Source: an uncultured Mollicutes bacterium
Lineage (GTDB): Bacteria; Bacillota_I; Bacilli_A; Acholeplasmatales; Anaeroplasmataceae
Length of the DNA stretch: 41,088 nucleotides
Assembly: GCA_947177025.1 (NCBI GenBank)
Contig: CAMWSQ010000002.1
Span: 1 to 41,088, forward strand
Direction: 5' to 3'
Shown: positions 19,390 through 27,762 of the stretch, one piece after another
How positions within the stretch are numbered: position 1 is the stretch's first letter
Layout: every line of letters starts with the position of its first letter
Translations under genes and position numbers: made by a program
Notes under the pieces: generated by a model
Databases searched by the model: none
What the model saw: the letters and a program-made list of their open reading frames with translations, nothing else
What the model was told of the DNA's origin: nothing

Positions 19390-20052
19390 ATGAAAAAAGT
19401 ATTTTCATTGATATGTTTACTATTATTAACGTTTTCTTTGACTGCTAGTGCAGCAGGGGAAATACTTTATCATGGGGATACAAATTCAAATCATATTTAT
19501 TTGACCTTTGATGATGGACATTCGTATAAGAATACTAGAGATATATTAGATATATTAAAAGAAAAGAGTGTTCCAGCAACATTCTTTATTGAAGGAGACT
19601 TTTTGACTCAAAACCCAATCCTGATTAATCGTATTGTAAAAGAACAAACTCTAGGAAATCACACAATGTGTCACAAGGATATAACGAGATTGACAAATCA
19701 GCAATTTCGAGAAGATATAGCAAAATATGAAAAAGCAGTTTATGATATTACAGGGCAGTCTGTAACGAAATATTTTAGACCACCAATGGGGAAAATTAAT
19801 AAAAACAAACAAGCAATTTTAAATGAATTAGGCTATACTATATTTAAATGGGATGTCAGTTATTATGATTATGTTTACTTTGATGATCGAGGAGTAGACT
19901 ATGCTTTAAATAATATTTTAAAACAAACCAAGAATGGATCTATCATTTTAATGCATACTCTTACGAAATCAAATGTAAAAGTATTAGGCACAGCGATAGA
20001 CAAACTAAGAGAAAAGGGATTTGTTTTTAGTAGTTTAGATGAGTTGGTCTAA
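19390..20052 (+). CDS. Polysaccharide deacetylase (NodB domain, PdaA-like)
   Basis: Signal peptide; YLTFDDGHSYKNTRDILDILKEKSVPATFFIEGDFL; GNHTMCHKDI; RPPMGKINK; ILMHTLTKSNV. Confidence 0.88.
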   Translation: MKKVFSLICLLLLTFSLTASAAGEILYHGDTNSNHIYLTFDDGHSYKNTRDILDILKEKSVPATFFIEGDFLTQNPILINRIVKEQTLGNHTMCHKDITRLTNQQFREDIAKYEKAVYDITGQSVTKYFRPPMGKINKNKQAILNELGYTIFKWDVSYYDYVYFDDRGVDYALNNILKQTKNGSIILMHTLTKSNVKVLGTAIDKLREKGFVFSSLDELV

Positions 20053-20121
20053 TCGTATTCATTAATCAAACTCTTGTGAAGTAGACTCAAAATAAAAAAT
20101 GATTTATAAATGATATAACAG

Positions 20122-20155
20122 GGTCGGTAGTAGAAAAATGCTACCGGCCTTTATT
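20122..20155 (+). terminator. Rho-independent terminator
   Basis: ggtcggtag tagaaaaatg ctaccggcc followed by tttatttt. Confidence 0.8.
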
Positions 20156-20203
20156 TTATTTAAGAAATTCTTAAGGATTCCTTAAGGACTTCTTTTCTTT
20201 GAT

Positions 20204-20224
20204 ATGATATAATCGCGATATCAT
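20204..20224 (+). promoter_or_regulatory. Extended -10 promoter overlapped by an inverted repeat
   Basis: TGATATAAT at 20205-20213; ATGATAT (20204-20210) and ATATCAT (20218-20224). Confidence 0.5.
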
Positions 20225-20269
20225 AGGATAAGTGTTTTATTGCAAAACACAGTTAAGAAAGGAGTCATT

Positions 20270-20527
20270 ATGAATAAATCAGGTTTTATAGAAGAATTAT
20301 ATGAAAAATCTAAATACACAGTAGAGGAGTGCACAATCATAAACGATGTTTTGGAAAACCACTTCATTTTTCGTAAGAAAAACAAGCCTGTTGTTGTTAC
20401 TGAGATTGCACAACGACTTTCTGTAGAAGAGGTCGAAGCAGATAACATTTATGAGCTTTGCATGAGCATAATTCATGCTGAAAAAAAACGTGTTTTAAGA
20501 CATCCATTCGGCTCAAATAAAAAGTGA
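20270..20527 (+). CDS. Small 85-aa protein with HU/IHF-like N-terminus, otherwise unknown
   Basis: MNKSGFIEELYEKSKYTVEECTIINDVLENHFI resembles the start of HU-family proteins; ATG at 20270 with aaaggag. Confidence 0.55.
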   Translation: MNKSGFIEELYEKSKYTVEECTIINDVLENHFIFRKKNKPVVVTEIAQRLSVEEVEADNIYELCMSIIHAEKKRVLRHPFGSNKK

Positions 20528-20624
20528 TGATAAATACTTTGTTTCTCCTAAAATATGAATTGAGTTTTATATGGTTTTGTAAAATAGTATTACTTCATGG
20601 CATTGAAGGGATCTAAAGGCATAC

Positions 20625-20653
20625 TTGAAGAAATTAGTAGTTGATGATATAAT
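20625..20653 (+). promoter_or_regulatory. Promoter for the PAP2 gene
   Basis: TTGAAG 20625-20630, 17-bp spacer, TATAAT 20648-20653. Confidence 0.55.
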
Positions 20654-20708
20654 TATCTAAATTCAAAAAAGGTTTTTCATCTAAAAAATAAAGGAGAAAA
20701 AATAGAAG

Positions 20709-21380
20709 ATGTTGGAATTTGATTTAACAATTGCACGGTTTTTTGCATCATTGAGAGAAGGAGCTGGTGTGTTTTTTACGCCCTTTTTTAAAGTTATAAC
20801 TTATTTTGGAACAGCTGGATTAGGATTTATCATAACTGCCCTTATTTTGCTTCTTTTCCGAAAAACAAGAAAATTAGGAATAACATCTTTGGTTGCTTTA
20901 TTATTTGGAGCAATACTAACAAATCTAATGCTTAAAAATATTGTTGCAAGACCAAGGCCATTTGCTGATGAAGCATCTGAGTTTTATACCATTTGGAAAA
21001 ATGCAGGCAGTTTATGGGAAAGTGGATATTCCTTCCCTTCAGGGCATGCCACTGCATCTATGGCATTTGCATTTGGGCTATTTCTTGTTTGCAATAAAAA
21101 GTATTCGTGGGCATTTTTATTTATTCCTATAATTATGGGAATTACAAGAATCTATTTTTGCGTTCATTATACTACTGACGTTATTGGCGGATTATGCGTA
21201 GGAATCTTATCTGGGACACTTGCATTCTTTGCTGTAAAGGGTTTAATGCATTGGAAATTATTTGTAAAGTTTATGAATGCAAAAGGTATTACAGAGCTAA
21301 TTCAAAAGAAATCCTTACAAACCGAAACACAAACTCCAGTAAATGAGAATTTAAATCATAAAGAAGAGAGTGAGAATTGA
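20709..21380 (+). CDS. PAP2 family (phosphatidic acid phosphatase-like) membrane protein
   Basis: KNIVARPRPF, SGYSFPSGHATASMAFA and RIYFCVHYTTDVIGG are the three PAP2 motifs. Confidence 0.93.
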   Translation: MLEFDLTIARFFASLREGAGVFFTPFFKVITYFGTAGLGFIITALILLLFRKTRKLGITSLVALLFGAILTNLMLKNIVARPRPFADEASEFYTIWKNAGSLWESGYSFPSGHATASMAFAFGLFLVCNKKYSWAFLFIPIIMGITRIYFCVHYTTDVIGGLCVGILSGTLAFFAVKGLMHWKLFVKFMNAKGITELIQKKSLQTETQTPVNENLNHKEESEN

Positions 21381-21405
21381 GTGATTCAATTTTGCTCTCT
21401 TTTTT
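21365..21405 (+). terminator. Rho-independent terminator overlapping the PAP2 stop codon
   Basis: agagagtgagaattga ... tcaattttgctctct followed by T-run; imperfect stem. Confidence 0.6.
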
Positions 21406-21452
21406 CGATTCTTACGCAGGTATGAATTTACTATACTTCTAGAATAGACTAT

Positions 21453-21460
21453 GCTATAAT
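21453..21460 (+). promoter_or_regulatory. Extended -10 promoter for the GNAT gene
   Basis: gcTATAAT preceded by TG (TGCTATAAT, 21452-21460). Confidence 0.45.
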
Positions 21461-21495
21461 GTTTGTACATGAGCTATATTCATTGGAGGCTATAT

Positions 21496-21954
21496 ATGAA
21501 TCTACAAATAATAAGATACACAAAAGATAAAATACAGGATGTATTAAGCTTTGAAAAAAGATTAAGAGAAGAAGAAAATTTTTGGGGCTGGGAAATTAAC
21601 GATGCATATATTGAGGCTGTGAAAAGGAGCTTTGATGATATTGTTTTTAAAGATTCTATTTCATTGTTAGCTTATGATGCAAATATCGTAATTGGGAGAA
21701 TTGATTCTACAATAATTGCAAGCCATTTTGATGGTTCTAAAAAAGCATATTTGGACTGGATTTGTGTCATCAAAAGCTACAGACATCATGGTGTAGCACA
21801 AAAGATGTTAGAAGCCTTAAGAAAAGAATTAAAGAAGAATAATATTGATACTTTAATTGCATTAACCGCTTCAAATGAAGAGGCACAGAACTTTTATAAA
21901 AACATTCCAGATTCTAAAATGCAAGATATAGGAATTTGGATAGATATAAAATAA
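21496..21954 (+). CDS. GNAT family N-acetyltransferase
   Basis: YLDWICVIKSYRHHGVAQKMLEALRKELKKNNIDTLIALTASNEEAQNFYKNI; start moved to the ATG at 21496 after ggagg. Confidence 0.82.
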   Translation: MNLQIIRYTKDKIQDVLSFEKRLREEENFWGWEINDAYIEAVKRSFDDIVFKDSISLLAYDANIVIGRIDSTIIASHFDGSKKAYLDWICVIKSYRHHGVAQKMLEALRKELKKNNIDTLIALTASNEEAQNFYKNIPDSKMQDIGIWIDIK

Positions 21955-22010
21955 ATTTTTAAGCTTTTTAAAAGATGTTGTAAGAAAGAAAATTGAAATA
22001 TTCAAAATTA

Positions 22011-22057
22011 AGTCATTAGGCATAAGGAAATCCCTTATATGTAATGGCTTTTTCTTT
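22011..22057 (+). terminator. Hairpin/terminator A at the left edge of the accessory block
   Basis: AGTCATTA ggc ATAAGG aaat CCTTAT atg TAATGGCT followed by ttttcttt. Confidence 0.7.
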
Positions 22058-22130
22058 CTATTTATAGTATTTAACCAATGAGGAGAAGACAGCTATTTAT
22101 GATACAATACTTCTAAAAAAGGAGTATCAA

Positions 22131-23060
22131 ATGAAACTAAAAGAATTATTACAAAATTGGGTAGATAAATATGCAAAACTTGCTTTAAAGGAAAGAAGCT
22201 ATAATGGATATGCAGATGTAATAAGATTACATATCAATCCAATCTTAGGTAATTATGACATTCAAGATATTACACCTACTATATTACAAGATTATGTAAT
22301 TGAAAAACTAAAATCAGGTAATCTTATCACACATGAACCCCTAGCTTCTAATTCAGTATGTAGGATTGTGTCCGTCTTAAAACAAGCATTTCATCTTGCT
22401 TTAAATCTTGATTTGATTTCTAAGGATCCAACTACTACTATTAAACTTCCAACGACTAGTGAAAAAGAAGTATTGGCCCTTACTAGAGAAGAACAAAAGA
22501 TAGTAGAAGAATACTGTCTTAAAAGTAATAAAAACAATTATATTGGAATTATTATTTGTCTTTATACAGGGATTCGATTAGGAGAACTTTTAGCCCTTAC
22601 ATGGGAAGATATAGACTTTAACAAAAAGTATCTTTACATAAAAAAGACTTCTTATACAATTAAAAGGAATGGGAAAAATACGATTGTCACAGATACACCT
22701 AAGACAAAGAAATCAAATCGGTTAATTCCTATTCCAGCTAAACTCATACAGCTTCTAGCCATCTACAAATCTAAATCCTCTTGTAAGTATATTATTCATA
22801 CCTACAAAAATAAAATGGTAGAAACAAGATCCTACCAAAGAACATTTGAATCCATCCTAAATAAATGTAAAATCAAGCATTATAATTTTCATTGTCTAAG
22901 ACATACCTTTGCAACAAGAGCATTAGAACTGGGAATAGATATTAAGACATTATCCGAAATTTTAGGACATACCAATGTAGCAATTACTCTCAACAGATAT
23001 GCTCATTCTCTACTTGAATACAAAATTCAAGAAATGAATAAAATCGTACAAATCCTATAA
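22131..23060 (+). CDS. Tyrosine-type site-specific recombinase/integrase
   Basis: Core-binding SAM-like domain; TGIRLGELLALTWEDID (catalytic R), HCLRHTFATRALELGIDIKTLSEILGHTNVAITLNRYAH (H-x-x-R, H, Y). Confidence 0.94.
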   Translation: MKLKELLQNWVDKYAKLALKERSYNGYADVIRLHINPILGNYDIQDITPTILQDYVIEKLKSGNLITHEPLASNSVCRIVSVLKQAFHLALNLDLISKDPTTTIKLPTTSEKEVLALTREEQKIVEEYCLKSNKNNYIGIIICLYTGIRLGELLALTWEDIDFNKKYLYIKKTSYTIKRNGKNTIVTDTPKTKKSNRLIPIPAKLIQLLAIYKSKSSCKYIIHTYKNKMVETRSYQRTFESILNKCKIKHYNFHCLRHTFATRALELGIDIKTLSEILGHTNVAITLNRYAHSLLEYKIQEMNKIVQIL

Positions 23061-23066
23061 CGAAAT

Positions 23067-23096
23067 TGCCATCTAGCAAAACAGGTGGCATTTTTT
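23067..23096 (+). terminator. Rho-independent terminator of the integrase gene
   Basis: TGCCATCT agcaaaac AGGTGGCA followed by TTTTTT. Confidence 0.75.
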
Positions 23097-23108
23097 AATA
23101 ATAAAAAG

Positions 23109-23132
23109 CCACCTATTATAATAATAGATGGT
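23109..23132 (+). repeat. Left arm of a 24-bp imperfect inverted repeat
   Basis: CCACCTATTATAATAATAGATGGT; the reverse complement of 23214-23237 matches at 21 of 24 positions. Confidence 0.85.
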
Positions 23133-23204
23133 TAAATATAATTTTTTATGGTTTAATTTTACCATTATCTAGAAATGTTTTCAATGAAATAGATAATTTT
23201 TCCT

Positions 23205-23231
23205 TTGAAAAAGACCATAAAATATTATAAT
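23205..23231 (+). promoter_or_regulatory. Putative promoter of the BspA-like lipoprotein gene; its -10 lies inside the right IR arm
   Basis: TTGAAA 23205-23210, 15-bp spacer, TATAAT 23226-23231; RBS aaggag 23245-23250, ATG 23258. Confidence 0.5.
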
Positions 23232-23237
23232 AGGTGG
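23214..23237 (-). repeat. Right arm of the 24-bp imperfect inverted repeat
   Basis: ACCATAAAATATTATAATAGGTGG; inverted relative to 23109-23132. Confidence 0.85.
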
Positions 23238-23257
23238 TTATAAGAAGGAGAAATACT

Positions 23258-26200
23258 ATGAAAAAAGTAAAATCTATCTTTTTAATGATTCTATGTTATA
23301 GCATTATTATACTTATAAGTTCTTGTAGTGGTGAAAGTAAGCATACTCATTCCTATACTTACAAGAGTAATGATACACAGCATTGGCAAGAATGCAGTTG
23401 TGGTGAAAAACAATATAAAGAGGATCATGTCTTTGGACAGTGGACAACAACTCAAGAGCCAACAGTCAGTTTCCTTGGCAGTAAAAAAAGAACTTGTGAA
23501 ATTTGCCAATATGAACAAGTAGAAGAGCTAGAACTAAAAGAACCAGATGATCCTCAAGGTTTAAAATGTTCTTTAAATGAGGATAAAAAAAGCTATACTG
23601 TTATTGGTATAGATTTGGCAGCAAATGATACTATGATAGATATAATTATTCCAAGTACATATGCTGAATTACCTGTTACAAGCATTGGCAGTAGTGCCTT
23701 CTTTGAATGTAGTAGTTTAGAAAGTATCACAATCCCAGATAGTGTAACAAGCATAGGTGTTAATGCTTTTTATAATTGTAGTAATCTTAAAAATTTAACC
23801 ATAGGCAATAATGTCACAAGTATCGGTAATAATGCATTCCATAATTGTAGCATTGAAATGGCAACAATACCAACTTCCTTAATACCCTATATTCCAAAAG
23901 GTGATTTAAAAGAAGTAATCATTACAGGAGGAGAGAGTATAGGCAATAATGCTTTTATATATTCTCATGGTTTGGAAAGTATCACAATCCCAGATAGTGT
24001 AATAAGCATAGGAGAACATGCTTTTTCTTATTCCTTTCCTGATAGCTGTTTCAGTTTGACAAATGTTTATTATGAAGGAACAATAGAAGATTGGTGTCAC
24101 ATCTCATTTTATGATTCATTATCTAGTCCAATGTATTATGCAAACCATTTCTATTTAAGAAATAGTAATAATGAGTGGGAAGAAATGACAAGTATAGATA
24201 TTCCAGATACTATTACAGAAATAGGACAATATCAATTCTACGGATTTAATAATGTTACTTCTATTGTAATACCAGACAGTGTGAAAAGCATAGGTTCAGG
24301 TGCCTTTTCTTATTGTAGTAGTCTAGAAAGTATTATCATTCCAAATAATGTAACAAGCATAGAATTTGCTGTTTTTTATGGTTGTAGTAGTCTAGAAAGC
24401 ATTGTAGTTCCAGATAGTGTAGCAAGCATCGGCAATAATGCATTCTATAATTGTAGCAGTTTAAAAAGTATTAAAATCCCAGATAATGTCACCAGTATAG
24501 GGGAGTGGAGCTTCTATAATTGTAGCAGTTTGGAAAGTATCACAATCCCAGATAATGTCACCAGTATAGGGGAGCGGAGCTTCTATAATTGTAGCAGTTT
24601 GGAAAGTATCACAATCCCAAATAGTGCAAGCATAGGAAAATATGCATTTTCTAATTGTGATAATATAGTTAAAGCAACCCTTCCAATTTCAGCAATGAAC
24701 TTTATTTCATCAACATCAGAAAAAAAATTAAAAGAAGTAATTATAACAAGTGGAACGAATATAGGAAAATATACCTTTTCTAGTTGTAGTAGTCTAACAA
24801 GTATCACAATTCCAGTTAGTGTAACAAGTATAGGAGAAGAGGCCTTCTTTCATTGTAGTTTAAAAAATATATATTATGAAGGAACAATAGAAGATTGGTG
24901 TCATATCTCTTTTTCAATTCAAGCTAATTATACAATATTTAGTTCTTTTACTTCGAATAATCATTTCTATTTAAGAAATAATGATAATGATTGGGAAGAA
25001 ATGACAAGTATAAATATTCCAGATACTATTACAGAAATAGGACAATATCAATTCTCAGGATTTAATAGTGTTACATCTATTACCATCTCAAATAGTGTAA
25101 CAAGCATTGGCAGTAGAGCCTTCTCTAGATGTAGTAGTTTAACTAGCATCACATGTCCATTTGTTGGTGCTAGTCTAAATGAAGTAGAGGATGCATTTTT
25201 GGGCTATATTTTTGGAGCCACTTCTTATCAACAAAATTTATATTTTGTACCCGAAAGCTTAAATGAAGTAATCATTACAGGGGGAGAGAGCATAGTAGCA
25301 TCTGCATTTAGTGGTTGTAGCAGTTTAGAAAGTATCACAATCACAGAAAGTGTCACCAATATAGGAAAATATGCCTTCTCTGGATGTAACAATCTAACAA
25401 GTGTTACAATAGGCAATAATGTTACTAGCATAGGAGAATCAGCATTTAGTGGTTGTAGTAACCTTGAAAATGTCTGTTATGAAGGGAATCTAGAGGATTG
25501 GTGTAATATTAATTTTTATAGTATAGGAGATTCCAATCCAATGTTTTATGCAAGCTATTTCTGTATAAGAAATAGTAATTATGAATGGGAAGAAGTAACA
25601 AGTATAGAGATACCAAATACAGTAACAGAAATAGGAACCTATCAATTCTGTGGATTTGATAATGTTACATCAATAACAATCCCAGATAGTGTAACAAGCA
25701 TAGGAAATGGTGCCTTTTATATGTGTTATAGGTTAGTTGAAATCTTTAATTATTCTTCACTTAGTATATTCAAAGGTTCAACTAATAATGGTTCTATAGG
25801 TTACTATGCAAAAGTAATATATACAATAGAAGAAGAAAGTAACCTAATAACAAAAGATAATTATGTGTTTTTTAAAGATAGTAGCAATAAATACAATTTA
25901 GTAAAATATAGTGGTATAGAATCAAATATAATTTTGCCAAAGGATATAGAAGGGAATAATTATGAAATAAATCAATCTGCTTTCCGTGATTGTAGCAGCT
26001 TAGAAAGTATCACGATTCCAAATAGTGTGAAAAGCATAGGAGAATCAGCATTTAGTGGTTGTAGCAACCTTGAAAATGTCTTTTATGAAGGAACAATAGA
26101 AAATTGGTGCAATATTTCAATTATTTCTAATCCAGTGTATTATGCAAGTCACTTCTATCTAAAAAATAGTAATGATAAATGGGAAGAAGTAACAAGTATA

Positions 26201-27730
26201 GAGATACCAAATACAGTAACAGGAATAGGAACCTATCAATTTTGTGGATTTGATAATGTTACATCAATAACAATCCCAGATAGTGTGAGAATCATAGGAG
26301 CATCTGCATTCAGTGGTTGTAGCAGTATAGAAAGTATTACAATTCCAAATAATCTCACAAGTATAGGTGAGCGTGCCTTCTCTGGATGTAGCAGTTTAGA
26401 AAGTATTACAATCCCAAATAGTGTGACAACCATAGGAATGGATGCATTTAGTGGTTGTAGCAACCTTGAAAATGTCTATTATGAAGGAACAATAGAAAAT
26501 TGGTGTAGATTTAACTTTGGTACTCTTGGTAATTTTCCTAATCCAATGAGATCTGCAAATCATTTTTATCTAAGGAATAGTAATAATGAATGGGAAGAAG
26601 TAATAAATATAGAAATACCAAATACAATAACAAAGATAGGAAACTATCAATTCTATGGATTTGATAATGTTACTTCTATTGTAATACCAGACAGTGTGAG
26701 AAGCATAGGATATGATGCCTTCGCTGGATGTAATAGTCTAACAGCTGTTACAATAGGCAATAAAGTCACAAGCATTGATTATAATGCCTTTGATAATTGT
26801 AACAACCTTGAAAATGTCTATTATGAAGGAAATATAGAGGATTGGTGTAAAATTGGCTTTGCGCCATCTATTGCGTCATCTACTTCAAATCCAATGAAAT
26901 ATGCAAGTCATTTCTATATAAGAAATAGTAATAATGAATGGGAAGAAGTGACAAGTATAGAAATACCTGATACAATAACAGAAATAGGAAACTATCAATT
27001 CTATGGATTTGATAATGTTACATCAATAACAATCCCAGATAGTGTAACAAGCATAGGAGAATCAGCATTTAGTGGTTGTAGCAATCTTGAAAATGTCTAT
27101 TATGAAGGAACAATAGAAAATTGGTGTAGAATTAACTTTGCTGTCTATTCAAATCCAATGAAATATGCAAGTCATCTCTATTTAAGAAATAGTAATAATG
27201 AATGGGAAGAAGTAACAAGTGTAGAGATACCAAATACAATAACTATAATAGGAAAATATCAATTCGAGGGATTCTCTAATATTACAACATTAACAATTCC
27301 AGACAGTGTAACAATCATAGGAGATCATGCCTTCTCGGATTGTAGTAATTTAATAAGTGTTACAATGGGCAATAGTGTAATAAACATAGGATATTATATT
27401 TTTTCTAATTGTAGTAGTCTAATAAGTATCATAATTCCAAATAGTGTCATAAACATAAGAGCAGGTACCTTTTCTGGTTGTAGTAGTCTAATAAGTATCA
27501 TAATTCCAAATGGTGTAAAAATCTTTGAATATAATGCCTTCTCTGAATGTAGTAGTCTAATATATGTCTATTATGCAAGTACATCCCATGAATGGAATCA
27601 AATTAGTATTGATTCTTCTAATGAAAATTTAACATCTGCAATAATTTATTACTATTCTGAAACTCAACCAACAGAAGAAGGTAACTTCTGGCATTATGTA
27701 AATGGTCTTCCAACTATATGGGATATATAA
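23258..27730 (+). CDS. Giant BspA-like leucine-rich-repeat lipoprotein
   Basis: Lipobox-like SSC; Cys/His N-terminal unit; many LRR_5-type units SITIPDSVTSIGxxAFxxCSSLE plus seven xYEGxIExWC...WEE cassettes. ATG at 23258 with aaggag. Confidence 0.9.
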   Translation: MKKVKSIFLMILCYSIIILISSCSGESKHTHSYTYKSNDTQHWQECSCGEKQYKEDHVFGQWTTTQEPTVSFLGSKKRTCEICQYEQVEELELKEPDDPQGLKCSLNEDKKSYTVIGIDLAANDTMIDIIIPSTYAELPVTSIGSSAFFECSSLESITIPDSVTSIGVNAFYNCSNLKNLTIGNNVTSIGNNAFHNCSIEMATIPTSLIPYIPKGDLKEVIITGGESIGNNAFIYSHGLESITIPDSVISIGEHAFSYSFPDSCFSLTNVYYEGTIEDWCHISFYDSLSSPMYYANHFYLRNSNNEWEEMTSIDIPDTITEIGQYQFYGFNNVTSIVIPDSVKSIGSGAFSYCSSLESIIIPNNVTSIEFAVFYGCSSLESIVVPDSVASIGNNAFYNCSSLKSIKIPDNVTSIGEWSFYNCSSLESITIPDNVTSIGERSFYNCSSLESITIPNSASIGKYAFSNCDNIVKATLPISAMNFISSTSEKKLKEVIITSGTNIGKYTFSSCSSLTSITIPVSVTSIGEEAFFHCSLKNIYYEGTIEDWCHISFSIQANYTIFSSFTSNNHFYLRNNDNDWEEMTSINIPDTITEIGQYQFSGFNSVTSITISNSVTSIGSRAFSRCSSLTSITCPFVGASLNEVEDAFLGYIFGATSYQQNLYFVPESLNEVIITGGESIVASAFSGCSSLESITITESVTNIGKYAFSGCNNLTSVTIGNNVTSIGESAFSGCSNLENVCYEGNLEDWCNINFYSIGDSNPMFYASYFCIRNSNYEWEEVTSIEIPNTVTEIGTYQFCGFDNVTSITIPDSVTSIGNGAFYMCYRLVEIFNYSSLSIFKGSTNNGSIGYYAKVIYTIEEESNLITKDNYVFFKDSSNKYNLVKYSGIESNIILPKDIEGNNYEINQSAFRDCSSLESITIPNSVKSIGESAFSGCSNLENVFYEGTIENWCNISIISNPVYYASHFYLKNSNDKWEEVTSIEIPNTVTGIGTYQFCGFDNVTSITIPDSVRIIGASAFSGCSSIESITIPNNLTSIGERAFSGCSSLESITIPNSVTTIGMDAFSGCSNLENVYYEGTIENWCRFNFGTLGNFPNPMRSANHFYLRNSNNEWEEVINIEIPNTITKIGNYQFYGFDNVTSIVIPDSVRSIGYDAFAGCNSLTAVTIGNKVTSIDYNAFDNCNNLENVYYEGNIEDWCKIGFAPSIASSTSNPMKYASHFYIRNSNNEWEEVTSIEIPDTITEIGNYQFYGFDNVTSITIPDSVTSIGESAFSGCSNLENVYYEGTIENWCRINFAVYSNPMKYASHLYLRNSNNEWEEVTSVEIPNTITIIGKYQFEGFSNITTLTIPDSVTIIGDHAFSDCSNLISVTMGNSVINIGYYIFSNCSSLISIIIPNSVINIRAGTFSGCSSLISIIIPNGVKIFEYNAFSECSSLIYVYYASTSHEWNQISIDSSNENLTSAIIYYYSETQPTEEGNFWHYVNGLPTIWDI
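24475..24612 (+). repeat. Tandem direct repeat, 2 x 69 bp
   Basis: aatcccagataatgtcaccagtataggggagYggagcttctataattgtagcagtttggaaagtatcac twice in tandem with one mismatch. Confidence 0.9.
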
Positions 27731-27762
27731 AAATTAATACTCATTAGAGGGGAGGAAGCAAA

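Noticed and set aside
20525-21380. Mollicute genetic code 4 (TGA = Trp)
   Set aside because: TGA terminates the 20270 and 20709 ORFs at sensible places, with the PAP2 stop inside a terminator hairpin; Trp is TGG in the ORFs read.
22131-23060. Integrase as housekeeping XerC/XerD
   Set aside because: Sequence style (CLYTGIRLGELLALTWEDID, LGHTNVAITLNRYAH) and neighbourhood fit mobile-element or inverton recombinases better, though a Xer-like role cannot be fully excluded without a search.
23109-23237. Inverted repeat read as a plain transcription terminator
   Set aside because: Arms are 81 bp apart with no T-run after the right arm, and a separate good terminator for the recombinase already exists at 23067-23096. 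A structural RNA role is not fully excluded.
23690-27560. Dense short DNA repeats that could look like a CRISPR array
   Set aside because: Repeats are in frame, degenerate and encode LRR units (23-aa period); no uniform repeat/spacer pattern and no cas genes.
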